Shown here: positions 16,401 to 23,986 of the stretch, one piece after another
How the letters are laid out: every line of letters starts with the position of its first letter
How positions within the stretch are numbered: the first letter of the stretch is position 1
NCBI GenBank assembly: GCA_039961735.1
Contig: JABRVX010000051.1
Span: 1 to 38,251 of the forward strand
Direction of reading: 5' to 3'
DNA length: 38,251 bases
Source of the DNA: Fimbriimonadia bacterium
GTDB taxonomy: Bacteria > Armatimonadota > Fimbriimonadia > Fimbriimonadales > JABRVX01
The notes under the pieces: model-generated
The model's input: only the letters and a program-made list of their open reading frames with translations
What the model was told of the DNA's origin: nothing
Databases searched by the model: none
Program-made: the position numbers and the translations under genes

Positions 16401-19400
16401 ACTGTCACCTTCCAGCTCAAAGGACCTAGTAACACGCCGCGTGTCAGCGCGCCCGTGAAGCGCTACGCCGAGAACAACCCGGCACGCAAGCCATGCTTTG
16501 CAGTGTATGCCTACGTTGTCCAGGGCTCGAGGCAGGCCCCGTTCACACCGGGTGAGGAGTACTGGGTGGAGGCGACCGTACGCCCGCCTTCTGGGACAGC
16601 CGTCGGCCCATTCGAAATGGAGCCCAAGCCCCTACTGATCGCCAACCCGCTCGCTGTGCGGGTGCTGAACCCGAAGGGCGGAGCGGCCAACTCTGAGATC
16701 GGCTGGACCGTCAACAGCACGGACAACTACGTGAAAATCAACGGCAGTGGCGGCAAGGAGAACACCGTCATCGCCAATCAGGGCGAGATCAATCACGGCA
16801 TGCGCGGCTCCACCCTCATCGAGGTCGCCGATAGGAGCCTGCTGCTCTACTCCACCGGGCGCTCTCTACGACAGGTGATGGGAACACGACTGGACCTGCA
16901 GTTCCGTGGTGGCGCGGCGGCCATGTACAAACCGCTGCCGTGGGACATTCCGCCGGTCGGCTTCCCGAACCCGAGCCCCGACTATCCGGACATAGACCGC
17001 CGACAACTCGGCCTCTGGTCCGACCCCCTCGGCACGCGGAACAACCTCGTGAACAACGCGGTCGGCTTGCCCAACCCACTCGGCGACGAGACGGCGCGCT
17101 CGCTCGTCGGCCTCCCAATCGAACTGGAGACCGACGTGCCGATGTATCAGCCCGCGAACATCCGCGACGGGTACCTCGCCAAGGTGTACGTGTGGGTGGA
17201 CGTGGACAGCGACAAGCGGATCTCGGGCGTCAGCACCTCAATCGTGACAGACCTGCCCACCGCGGGCGCCGAGGCTTACCGCTCCCTCAGTACGTCGCTG
17301 AACATTCCGCCGGACGAGAAACTTGCCATTGTGGAGCCCACGATTGACCTCGGACAGCTCGCACACGGTGTTGGATGGACCCCGGAGCCACCGCGAAGCA
17401 ACAACAACAAGTACTTCCATAGCTCCTGGGTCGACCAGACCAGCGGCCCCTACAACGCGTTCTTCAAACCGTTCACGGTGCTCAGCTACAGCAACGTGAA
17501 CATGCTGAACCTGAGGGTCGCCTCGCTGCTGAACCAGTTGCCGGTTTCGGGACCGGTAAGCGACCCGCCGCTGCGTCCGGTCGGGTTCTTCGGCGACGGC
17601 CTGAACCCGCTCGCATGGCTCGGCGCGGATCAGGCGCTCGTCAGCAACTTGGACCCGCGGTTCCAGTCCGCGGTCACCTTGCACAAGCCGCGACCCGGCG
17701 ACCGTAGCCCGACGTCGCTGCGCATCCCGGACGCGCCGTACGGCACCACCGACCCGAACGCGGACCCGCCAATGCTCGGCGTCGCGGTTCCCATTGGCCA
17801 GCCCGTCGGCACCTACACCCAATACATTCGCGTCTTCGAGGACCTGTACAACGGGCGCAACCTCGCACTGGACATCGACCCGGTGACGAACCGCGCCTTC
17901 GAGACTATCTCCGAGCCTGCGCCTCGCGTGAAATTCACCGTACGCGAAAGCCGCTTGACGAGCGACACGGAGCCTGGGTCGCTCTATCAGTTTGACTACC
18001 CGCCCACGAGCACGAACCCGTTCCGGTACGCTAACGTCGCGTCAGCGGCATATCGAGACCGCCGCACGGGCGAGATGGTGGTCGCGTTCTCCTCGCAGCG
18101 CGAGAGTGCTACCGACCTGAACGCTCCAGCGGGAGCAGTCGGCAACTGGTCCATCTACACGGGCCGACTCGGAGTGCAGCAAGCGCAGTTCCACGGGACC
18201 GTGCCGCCGCCGCTCCTCGACCTGTACGCGTGGCGAAACGCTGCCAGCGACAAGTGGTGGCAGTTAGGTGGCGGACCCTACCCGGGAACCAGCCCCGACA
18301 GCCTGTTCACGGAACTGCCAGGTACCATCGTGCCTAACTCCGCACAGTACTTCGAGCCCACATTCCCGGTGAACATCAACGACATGCCCAGGCCCTACCT
18401 GTTCTGGCAGGGCTCGGTGAAGAAGCTGTTCCAGGGCCAGGAGTATACGGAGTACGCGACGTTCTATTCCGAGATATCGCCCTCCACCGGACGCTTGGGC
18501 ACCATCCACAAGGTGACCGGCGACACCGGCGGGAGTGCCATAGACGCTGCCATGCCTCGGTACCGGCCTGTCGTGCTGGGTGGCGGCACCGGTGCGCGCA
18601 TTTTCTGGTACGGCGGGACGACAGGCCGCTACAGCCTGTTCGTAAACGAGACTCCTTCCGTGGATAATCCGAACTCGTGGAGCCGCCCGGTCAGGATAGG
18701 CATCCCATCCAGCCTCGCGTCGGCCAAGGACCCGTACCCGGTTGCAGGCCCTGCGGGCCGCATCGACCTCATCTACAGCGGCGTGATGAAAGACCGCAAC
18801 ACGAACGAGCTGTTCCTGGCCACCTACGGCCCGGAGGGTCCTGGTGGATTTATCAACTGGGAGCGTCCTCGTACCAGGGCCCGCATCAACAGTGAGGTTG
18901 CAGTGTTGGACACTGCACGCGGCAACGTGTGGCGGACACAGGGCATTGACTGGGCCATCGGGGGCCCGGGGTCCGGCCTCGACGTTGCGGTGAACGGTCG
19001 CTCCATTCTGGGTGAAGGTGAGCGGGACAGCTCGAACGAGCGCATCCGATATCGGTCGCTGCTGGGTGGGTACGTGGTGGTCGACCCCGCGGCGGGCACC
19101 ATCACCTTCCCGAGCATCGCGCCCGGGCCGCAGGACATCGTGACGGTGTCGTACACCCCCCGCGTGATGCGCCTAACGCCCAGCAACCTCGGCGGGCACA
19201 CCGAGCCTGTGCAGTTCGTGGACAGCCGGCCCATCGGCAATCTGGCGTACACGTTCCGCAGTACGGGGACAGCCGCACAAGCAAACGACTACGTGCCGGT
19301 GGACCGGCGATGGGTGCTGTACAAGCGTGGAAGCACGGCGCCCGGTCAGCCCATGACCCCCTACTACCAGACGTATCGAGTCGGAGTGAACCTGCCGACT

Positions 19401-19772
19401 CCAGCGGCGGTGGGAACCACGGTGAGCGTTGGAGGGAATACCAGCTTCTACACCGTGGACTACACACGCGGCAAGGTGTACTTCACTCTGGCTGACGCAG
19501 GACGCAGCGTTAACATTGCTTACGTGGCCGCCGGTGGGGGAAGCCATCAGGTCTCTGCCACGGTTGACTGGATCGCCGAGTCTGAGGAGACTACGGTGCC
19601 CATCGAGCGAAGTATCGCCGAGTCGCAGCTTTGCGCCTTCGCCGATCCCAGCACCGAGCGGGGAAGGCCGGACTTCATCTGGCTGTTCTGGTCCAGCACA
19701 CGTAACGGAGCTTCCGACGTGTACTTCCAGACCATCAGCCCACGATTCGACATCGTTCCTGCCGGAAGATAG
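13473..19772 (+). CDS. Giant secreted protein: golvesin-like modules plus PQQ-type propeller (2099 aa)
   Basis: The signal peptide MKHTRWLIGMAMCAFLVGAGVAQ is followed by NDWPVHRGNQQRTG, the typical opening blade of PQQ-like propellers. Two modules at about 70-246 and 321-471 resemble the golvesin/Xly carbohydrate-binding-like domain: beta-sandwich text such as YALYVQFPSSGTT or FDIYVWFPSSGET, a GGxxxRIG strand, and a closing VVADAAYL or QADAAMFVGG. Propeller blades follow at about 480-890 (GRMYAIDCEGRG, GRIYALDAAGEG, GRVYYINARNGE, GRLYAFSDQ). A beta-sandwich region (about 946-1068) and a long C-terminal half of unknown type come next, with an EF-hand-like DVDSDKR at D1243-D1247. ATG 13473 is chosen over upstream TTG 13425 because it begins a proper signal peptide and AGGTGAT (13460-13466) precedes it. 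It is probably a surface adhesin or pilus-tip partner; its ligand is unknown. Confidence 0.75.
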   Translation: MKHTRWLIGMAMCAFLVGAGVAQNDWPVHRGNQQRTGLNDKADGPNLTQLTWWWPLRKYELPTVAVDNDNSDVPPLVSRTGTWVVPDPENQAIGFVGEDYEYAGCVAARSVDDPTDGADRTFRWTLRPLATQVAHYALYVQFPSSGTTLPGNTRVTPNALEAVYKVEWTQDGVSRSRVYRVSQTVGGYKIRIGGAAVFPASSTSPVYLTLYNTVPVEDNGFGEIVPIENPDNAIVVADAAYLANPPASAQSSPVVVHRGGIPHIYITRNIGSVDPSDPSGVDAQTQGELVCIVPPTPTVPEAVAKWVWSPSQQSNVNNVVDDTSSGFKKDSAWVQATETAGDFYGETSYETTVTTSANQSEWNNARWEPKLSASDNFDIYVWFPSSGETHLNTRNARYIVHYFDPDDGLTEDVIDNVNQEEGGKWVRIGSRSYPNDPERGQLWLEIVNYSPDTGDAGRYVQADAAMFVGGYQGSMVTTPTTANVRVKMRDGSTQNRDVVFVADQAGYIYMVDAIGDRGHTWAYWSYPSTPNTNDPNWEDPNKDADNGAPTIGGFLRTTATVARVGNKDILFIGSTNGRMYAIDCEGRGDYDERTATTGTTKRIWTYPDAVPDVDKSKEKNYASVVVGSPAYKDGVVYFGTTEGRIYALDAAGEGNGTTREKWIYPGRALDGQTEEDPIGAIVGTVSVITTGDGANLVVFGTAPYQLAPGDRYSGRVIALDADGSSNRRTTRRWVYPPLGDTTQVGNFSYGGPCYVPDIQVYQSVSARYDVVYIGAEDGRVYYINARNGELLYRSERGLGGAIRSAPTFAQVVPHEQLPPSRDSIIISTAAGDLIALNAREYGTLSPDRLGEAHWAGQLTEQAEFFGSVAIANGFMYALASNGRLYAFSDQAAPSDYDEGWEPFQETEPPDQSDDIDLKDTIVKRISRESYNQLRALTPGSTSPTPYDLNVVNETILEWGSTIYLVAYNFYIENEGGTVTFQLKGPSNTPRVSAPVKRYAENNPARKPCFAVYAYVVQGSRQAPFTPGEEYWVEATVRPPSGTAVGPFEMEPKPLLIANPLAVRVLNPKGGAANSEIGWTVNSTDNYVKINGSGGKENTVIANQGEINHGMRGSTLIEVADRSLLLYSTGRSLRQVMGTRLDLQFRGGAAAMYKPLPWDIPPVGFPNPSPDYPDIDRRQLGLWSDPLGTRNNLVNNAVGLPNPLGDETARSLVGLPIELETDVPMYQPANIRDGYLAKVYVWVDVDSDKRISGVSTSIVTDLPTAGAEAYRSLSTSLNIPPDEKLAIVEPTIDLGQLAHGVGWTPEPPRSNNNKYFHSSWVDQTSGPYNAFFKPFTVLSYSNVNMLNLRVASLLNQLPVSGPVSDPPLRPVGFFGDGLNPLAWLGADQALVSNLDPRFQSAVTLHKPRPGDRSPTSLRIPDAPYGTTDPNADPPMLGVAVPIGQPVGTYTQYIRVFEDLYNGRNLALDIDPVTNRAFETISEPAPRVKFTVRESRLTSDTEPGSLYQFDYPPTSTNPFRYANVASAAYRDRRTGEMVVAFSSQRESATDLNAPAGAVGNWSIYTGRLGVQQAQFHGTVPPPLLDLYAWRNAASDKWWQLGGGPYPGTSPDSLFTELPGTIVPNSAQYFEPTFPVNINDMPRPYLFWQGSVKKLFQGQEYTEYATFYSEISPSTGRLGTIHKVTGDTGGSAIDAAMPRYRPVVLGGGTGARIFWYGGTTGRYSLFVNETPSVDNPNSWSRPVRIGIPSSLASAKDPYPVAGPAGRIDLIYSGVMKDRNTNELFLATYGPEGPGGFINWERPRTRARINSEVAVLDTARGNVWRTQGIDWAIGGPGSGLDVAVNGRSILGEGERDSSNERIRYRSLLGGYVVVDPAAGTITFPSIAPGPQDIVTVSYTPRVMRLTPSNLGGHTEPVQFVDSRPIGNLAYTFRSTGTAAQANDYVPVDRRWVLYKRGSTAPGQPMTPYYQTYRVGVNLPTPAAVGTTVSVGGNTSFYTVDYTRGKVYFTLADAGRSVNIAYVAAGGGSHQVSATVDWIAESEETTVPIERSIAESQLCAFADPSTERGRPDFIWLFWSSTRNGASDVYFQTISPRFDIVPAGR

Positions 19773-19776
19773 TGAA

Positions 19777-19813
19777 CCTGCCGCGCGGCCGAGGAGTTCC
19801 GCCGCGCGGCAGG
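19777..19813 (+). terminator. Terminator hairpin closing the minor-pilin block
   Basis: CCTGCCGCGCGGC (19777-19789) and GCCGCGCGGCAGG (19801-19813) form a 13-bp perfect stem with an 11-base loop, starting four bases after the stop of the 2099-residue gene. Only a weak ATTCTT follows, so termination could be inefficient or Rho-assisted. Confidence 0.7.
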
Positions 19814-19890
19814 ATTCTTAGCCCGTTCGTTGAACCTTTCTTTGGCCCCGTCCGTCATGGCTAAGGAAGGCTTCGCCGTTCGCGTCCTCG

Positions 19891-19920
19891 TTGACTTTCG
19901 GCCTCGCTGGGCTGTATAGT
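19891..19920 (+). promoter_or_regulatory. Sigma70-type promoter of the pilMNOPQ block
   Basis: TTGACT (19891-19896) and TATAGT (19915-19920) are separated by 18 bases; each differs from consensus by one base. The expected start is near 19927, about 30 bases before the pilM ATG. It lies between the upstream terminator hairpin and pilM, as expected for a separate transcription unit. Confidence 0.75.
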
Positions 19921-19925
19921 TGAGG

Positions 19926-19940
19926 TTGCCGAAGCGGCAA
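19926..19940 (+). promoter_or_regulatory. Hairpin at the 5' end of the pilM mRNA
   Basis: TTGCCG and CGGCAA form a 6-bp stem around AAG. It falls at or right after the predicted transcription start, so it could protect the 5' end of the message or be an operator palindrome. The pilM ribosome site AAGGAG (19947-19952) lies just downstream and is left free. Confidence 0.45.
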
Positions 19941-19956
19941 ATGGAGAAGGAGCTTC

Positions 19957-21270
19957 ATGGCGAAAACGTTTAGTTCTGCGGTCGGCATAGACATCGGTAC
20001 GGATACGATCAAGATCGCGGAACTCAGAGCAGGCAGGGATAGGCCGACGCTCGCCGCAGTGGCCATCGTCCCCACTCCCAGGGACGGTGTGGATCACAAC
20101 GGCATCTTCGAGCCCGGCGTGGTGGCCGCCGCAATCAAGGCCGCCTTCGCCGAAGCTGGCGTCACGACAAAGCAGACCGTGATGGGCATCTCGGGCCAGG
20201 CTTCGGTCGTGGTCCGAATGCTGGAAGTTCCCAAGATGACTCCCACCGAACTCAAGGAGCACATGCAGTGGGAGATCCAGCGTAACATCCCCTTCGCCGA
20301 GACCACCATCGTCTCCGACTACGCACGCGTATCCACCCCATACGAGCCGCCGGATGCGCAACAGATGGACGTCGTGCTCGCCGTCGCACCGCAGTCGGCG
20401 ATAGATACCATCGTTTCGGTGATGACCGCCGCGGGCCTCGACCCGGTCGGCATAGACGTGCAAGCGATGGCGATTTCGCGTCTCCTATGCCTCGGCGGGG
20501 CGGATGGCCAGCCCCCAGTGATGGTCGTGAACATGGGCAAGAGCACGACCTCGATCGATGTGTACACTGCGGGTCTCCTGAGCTTCCCGCGCGTGCTGCC
20601 GCTCGGCGGCGACACGTTCACGCAGGCTATCGCCGACTCCATGTCGCTCACCATCGAGGAAGCCGAAGACCTCAAGCTGCGTAAGGCCGAGGTGCTGGTG
20701 GACCGGTTGGGCTTCTCCCCGGCAGCTCCGCAGCCTCTGGACTACGCGCCAGAGCCGCAGCCGGAAACGTATCAATCGTACGATCCCTATGTGGACGTCT
20801 CGGACCAGGGCCCGGTGTTCGAGGTGGAGCCCGACGTGGAACTCGCTCCCCCGACGCACGAGGATTACCAGCCCGGCGGATACGATGCGGGTGAACCCTC
20901 CTATGCACCGGAGCCGCCTCCGCCTGCCGAACACTCGCTCGCAAGCTACGACCCCGACACGCAGAGGGTCTTCGACGCGATCATGCCGACGCTCGAGGAG
21001 TTGACATCCGAAGTGAGGCGCTCGGTGGAGTACTTCCGAGGACGCGGCGCGGGTAGCGAAGTGAGCCACATCCTGCTTACCGGCAGAGGCTCGCAGATGA
21101 AGCGCCTTCCGGAGTTCTTCGAGGCTGCACTCGGGCTGCCCGCCAAGCCCTTCGACGTGATCAACCTGGTGCAGCTCGGGATGCGCAGACAGACCGAGGA
21201 TTTCGTAAGGACGAACGCGGCGGCGCTCTCCGTGGCTATCGGAATGGCGCTACACGCGTTCGAGGAGTAG
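19957..21270 (+). CDS. pilM: Type IV pilus assembly protein PilM (actin-like)
   Basis: PilM is a cytoplasmic actin/FtsA-fold ATP-binding protein that binds the N-terminal tail of PilN and ties the pilus alignment complex to the cytoplasmic motors. The phosphate-1 motif AVGIDIGTDTIKIAEL (8-23) is clear. Further family signs are SVVVRMLEVPKMTPTELKEH (83-102), MQWEIQRNIPF (103-113), the second phosphate loop VVNMGKSTTSIDVY (190-203) and the adenosine motif HILLTGRGSQMKRLPEF (371-387). Unusual is a Pro/Glu/Tyr-rich, probably disordered insert at about 253-330 between the last two subdomains; it brings the protein to 437 residues against the usual 350. AAGGAG at 19947-19952 sets the ATG. It is the first gene of a pilM-N-O-P-Q order. 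Confidence 0.95.
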   Translation: MAKTFSSAVGIDIGTDTIKIAELRAGRDRPTLAAVAIVPTPRDGVDHNGIFEPGVVAAAIKAAFAEAGVTTKQTVMGISGQASVVVRMLEVPKMTPTELKEHMQWEIQRNIPFAETTIVSDYARVSTPYEPPDAQQMDVVLAVAPQSAIDTIVSVMTAAGLDPVGIDVQAMAISRLLCLGGADGQPPVMVVNMGKSTTSIDVYTAGLLSFPRVLPLGGDTFTQAIADSMSLTIEEAEDLKLRKAEVLVDRLGFSPAAPQPLDYAPEPQPETYQSYDPYVDVSDQGPVFEVEPDVELAPPTHEDYQPGGYDAGEPSYAPEPPPPAEHSLASYDPDTQRVFDAIMPTLEELTSEVRRSVEYFRGRGAGSEVSHILLTGRGSQMKRLPEFFEAALGLPAKPFDVINLVQLGMRRQTEDFVRTNAAALSVAIGMALHAFEE

Positions 21271-21280
21271 GGGCCGAAGA

Positions 21281-22276
21281 ATGAAGCTCAATCTGCTTCC
21301 GGGATACATACGTCAGGCCAAAAGGAACCGCAACGCGCTGTTTCTGATGGTGATACTCGTCTTCGCCACCCTGCTCGCATTCGGCTACTGGACAATGTCG
21401 GTCAAGCAGCAACTGGCGGAAGCGGAGAACAAAGACAAAGAGCTGACTCCGCAGGCCGAGGAAGTGGTGCGCATCGCCGCAAGCGCCGACCAGATCTACC
21501 AGGACAACGCCATCCTGTTCCGCAACGTCGAGTTGACCTGGTACATCACAGAGCACAACAAAAAGTATCCGCGGCTCTATCGAAAGATGGCCAGCCTGCT
21601 TCCTTCGTACATGCGGTTGGTTTCGATGAGCGCAGGCGACATCGATGTGTCGAAGGGCGCGGAACCCACCTGGCCGGGAATGGCCACGGCCGGAGCCACC
21701 CCTACGCCTCCGCCGCAGCCTCAGCAACCGGCGCCTGGTCCGCCCCAAGGAGGACTCACACAGCAGGTCGCGCAGCAGCCGACCGGCGCATCCACATGCA
21801 CCGTCCGCATGCGCGCGGTACTCGGAAACTACGCCCAGTACTCGGACATGATGATTGCTCTCCTGCGCGACCGCGACTTCGTGCTCCAGGTTGCGCGCGC
21901 AGGCTTCGATCAGAACCAGACGGGTATCGAGGGCCTACAGGACATGGGCGGCCCCACCGCGATTGGCCCTGGCGGGCTCGGTGGCGACACATCTGCTGGC
22001 GGGCGCCCGGCTCCGCCGGGATGGTCCACCGTCGATGTCGTGTGTCAGGTTCGGTTCAATTTGGTGCCGCCGAACCCGCGGAACGCTCTCATGGCAGCCG
22101 CGTCAGGAGGGGGCGCAGGCGCAGCATCCGGATTCGCCGGCGGAGGGGGTGCGCCGTCCGGCATGGTGCCTGGACCACCCGGCCCTGGTCCCACGATGGC
22201 ACCTGGCCCTGGACCGACAGGACCCGGTCCGGCAGCGGGACCACCTAAGGCAGGCACCGCAAGGGAGGACATGTAG
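21281..22276 (+). CDS. pilN: Type IV pilus alignment protein PilN
   Basis: PilN is a bitopic inner-membrane protein whose cytoplasmic N-terminus docks in PilM; it pairs with PilO in the periplasm. The docking motif MKLNLLPGYI (1-10) is present, followed by one membrane helix (about 19-38), a short coiled-coil-prone stretch (40-75) and a ferredoxin-like core including STCTVRMRAVLGNYAQYSDM (171-190) and VDVVCQVRFNLV (251-262). At 331 residues it is well above the usual 180-220. The extra length is a Pro-rich insert at 138-160, a Gly/Pro stretch at 223-247 and a Gly/Pro tail from about 275 to 327. It lies 10 bases after pilM and 3 bases before pilO. Confidence 0.88.
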   Translation: MKLNLLPGYIRQAKRNRNALFLMVILVFATLLAFGYWTMSVKQQLAEAENKDKELTPQAEEVVRIAASADQIYQDNAILFRNVELTWYITEHNKKYPRLYRKMASLLPSYMRLVSMSAGDIDVSKGAEPTWPGMATAGATPTPPPQPQQPAPGPPQGGLTQQVAQQPTGASTCTVRMRAVLGNYAQYSDMMIALLRDRDFVLQVARAGFDQNQTGIEGLQDMGGPTAIGPGGLGGDTSAGGRPAPPGWSTVDVVCQVRFNLVPPNPRNALMAAASGGGAGAASGFAGGGGAPSGMVPGPPGPGPTMAPGPGPTGPGPAAGPPKAGTAREDM

Positions 22277-22279
22277 GCC

Positions 22280-23074
22280 ATGCGAAGAATGACCCTGGCC
22301 CAGATCCTCGCAGGGGGAATCGTCTTGGCGGTGCTCATCGCCACCGGCCTGTACCTGCTGGTCATCTCCCCGACGCAGAAAAAGCTGGAGTATCAGAACG
22401 CCCGAAACGTAGCACTGGAGCAGGTGATTGCGCAGCGTCCGCAGGCGGAGAACCGTGTTCGGCAAGCCAAGGAGGAGCAGGCTGCCGTAGCTGCCGAATG
22501 GGCTAGCTATATTGCGCGGAAGTCGCCTCCAACCAGCGTGATCAACCTCGACCAGAACCGCTGGCGGCTCACCACGCAGTTCCGCTCGTTCCGAAACAAG
22601 CTGCAGGCCGACCTGTTCGCGCATATGCGGAAGACCGGTGTACGTGTGCTTTCGGGCCCGACAGTGCCCGGTGCCGGAGATGATCCGAACCAACTCGTCT
22701 CCAGCTATTTCAACTACCCGACTCTGCCTTATCCCTGTGCGATTCTGCCCATTGGGACGATGCAGGTCTCGGGCACGTTCAGTCAGATTCTTCAGCACGT
22801 AGAAGCTTGGAATCGGCTGCCGAACTACATCGCTCTCACCGACGGGCTGCAGCTCTCGGGAACGTCTCCGAATCTGGTCGGGACCTATTCACTGCTCGTG
22901 CTCGTCTTTCCTAGAGGGGAGTACATCAACGATGAACCCGTCCCGTGGTTCGGAAGCTCGGCGGACGCAGGCGGCGTGCCGATGGGAATGCCGGGAATGG
23001 GCGGACCCACGGTGGGCCCGACGGTTGGACCAGGCGGGCCCGCTGCAGGACCGAAGATGCTTAAGGGACGGTAG
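22280..23074 (+). CDS. pilO: Type IV pilus alignment protein PilO
   Basis: PilO is the bitopic inner-membrane partner of PilN. One N-terminal membrane helix (about 8-30) is followed by a charged coiled coil (31-76: EYQNARNVALEQVIAQRPQ and on). A periplasmic core follows, including ILPIGTMQVSGTFSQILQHV (155-174) and a closing strand GTYSLLVLVFPRG (201-213). The IxVxGxFxxILxFV-like strand-helix is the family hallmark. The last 35 residues are a Gly/Pro/Val tail (GPTVGPTVGPGGPAAGPK). GGAGG at 22264-22268 is the ribosome site. Assignment rests on architecture and the pilM-N-O order, since PilO sequences diverge strongly. Confidence 0.85.
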   Translation: MRRMTLAQILAGGIVLAVLIATGLYLLVISPTQKKLEYQNARNVALEQVIAQRPQAENRVRQAKEEQAAVAAEWASYIARKSPPTSVINLDQNRWRLTTQFRSFRNKLQADLFAHMRKTGVRVLSGPTVPGAGDDPNQLVSSYFNYPTLPYPCAILPIGTMQVSGTFSQILQHVEAWNRLPNYIALTDGLQLSGTSPNLVGTYSLLVLVFPRGEYINDEPVPWFGSSADAGGVPMGMPGMGGPTVGPTVGPGGPAAGPKMLKGR

Positions 23075-23089
23075 GTTGGAGGCAAAGAC

Positions 23090-23929
23090 GTGAGCAACGC
23101 ATCGAGCGGCAACAAGAAAACGGTTCTGATCATCGCCCTGGTTGTGGTGCTGATTGCCGTCGCCGCTGTGGCGGTGATGATGTTCATGCCGTCGGGCGGA
23201 GGCGAGGAGCAAGGCCCGCCGATGGCTGGCGGCTTCGAAGGCATGCCAGCAGGTGACACCATGCAGCCGGGCAGGGAAGCACCCGAGGTGGTCCCAGTGA
23301 CGCCTGTGGCTGGTGTGGCAGTGAAAAAGCGTACTGCCGAAGGAATTCCCGAGGGCTCTGCAGCTTATCCGCGAATTCGATACGTGGCCCGCGCCGACCC
23401 GTTCTCTGTCTTGCCCGTTGAAATGGCAGCTGACGAACGGGCGAGACAGCAGCAACTTCTTGCGATGCTTGGTGACTTTCAGTTGTTCGCTGAGCCGAAG
23501 CCGAAGCCCGTCAACCCGGCGCTGATTCCGGTCGAGCCCCAGCCGTACCGGCGACTATCGGGTATCGTTCGCGGAGAAGCGGTCGCGGCCATCTTGGAGG
23601 TGCCCGGAGTGTCTGACCCTGTGGTGGTGCAACCGGGGGACAAGGTGGGCGAGTGGACCGTCCGCTCGATTGACAACGAGAAACTGGTCTTGGTTCGCTC
23701 GGGCGACAAGCGGCCGAACACGGTAGAGGTGAAGCTCGAGGCTCTGCCCGCCACTTTGGCCTCGTCAGGAACCGGTGTTGGTGCCGGAGGCCCGACGATG
23801 GGTGGCATGGCACCTGGTCCGGGAGCCGGCATCGGAGGACCGACGGTCGGCCCGGGAGCATACGGGCCTCGTGGCGGGCGCGGTCCGGCCGGCATAGGCC
23901 CCAGTGGCGGCGGTGGGCCGAGCCGATAG
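23090..23929 (+). CDS. pilP: PilP/GspC-like protein linking PilNO to the secretin
   Basis: This protein has an N-terminal membrane helix (about 9-33), a disordered Gly/Pro/Glu stretch, and a RADPFSVLP (101-109) segment. A small beta domain follows at about 153-205: RRLSGIVRGEAVAAILEV, then VVVQPGDKVGEWTVRSID and LVLVRSGD. That domain matches the homology region of PilP and GspC, which contacts the N0 domain of the secretin. Proteobacterial PilP is usually a lipoprotein; here no lipobox is seen and the protein is anchored by a helix, more like GspC. The last 45 residues are Gly/Pro-rich, like PilN and PilO. The start is GTG 23090, supported by GGAGG at 23078-23082. Function is inferred from the domain and from its place between pilO and the secretin genes. 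Confidence 0.8.
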   Translation: MSNASSGNKKTVLIIALVVVLIAVAAVAVMMFMPSGGGEEQGPPMAGGFEGMPAGDTMQPGREAPEVVPVTPVAGVAVKKRTAEGIPEGSAAYPRIRYVARADPFSVLPVEMAADERARQQQLLAMLGDFQLFAEPKPKPVNPALIPVEPQPYRRLSGIVRGEAVAAILEVPGVSDPVVVQPGDKVGEWTVRSIDNEKLVLVRSGDKRPNTVEVKLEALPATLASSGTGVGAGGPTMGGMAPGPGAGIGGPTVGPGAYGPRGGRGPAGIGPSGGGGPSR

Positions 23930-23986
23930 ATCGGGAGTAACGGAAGCTTGTTCGCAGCGTATTAGAGTTCGGAGGTGTGTCCTCAG

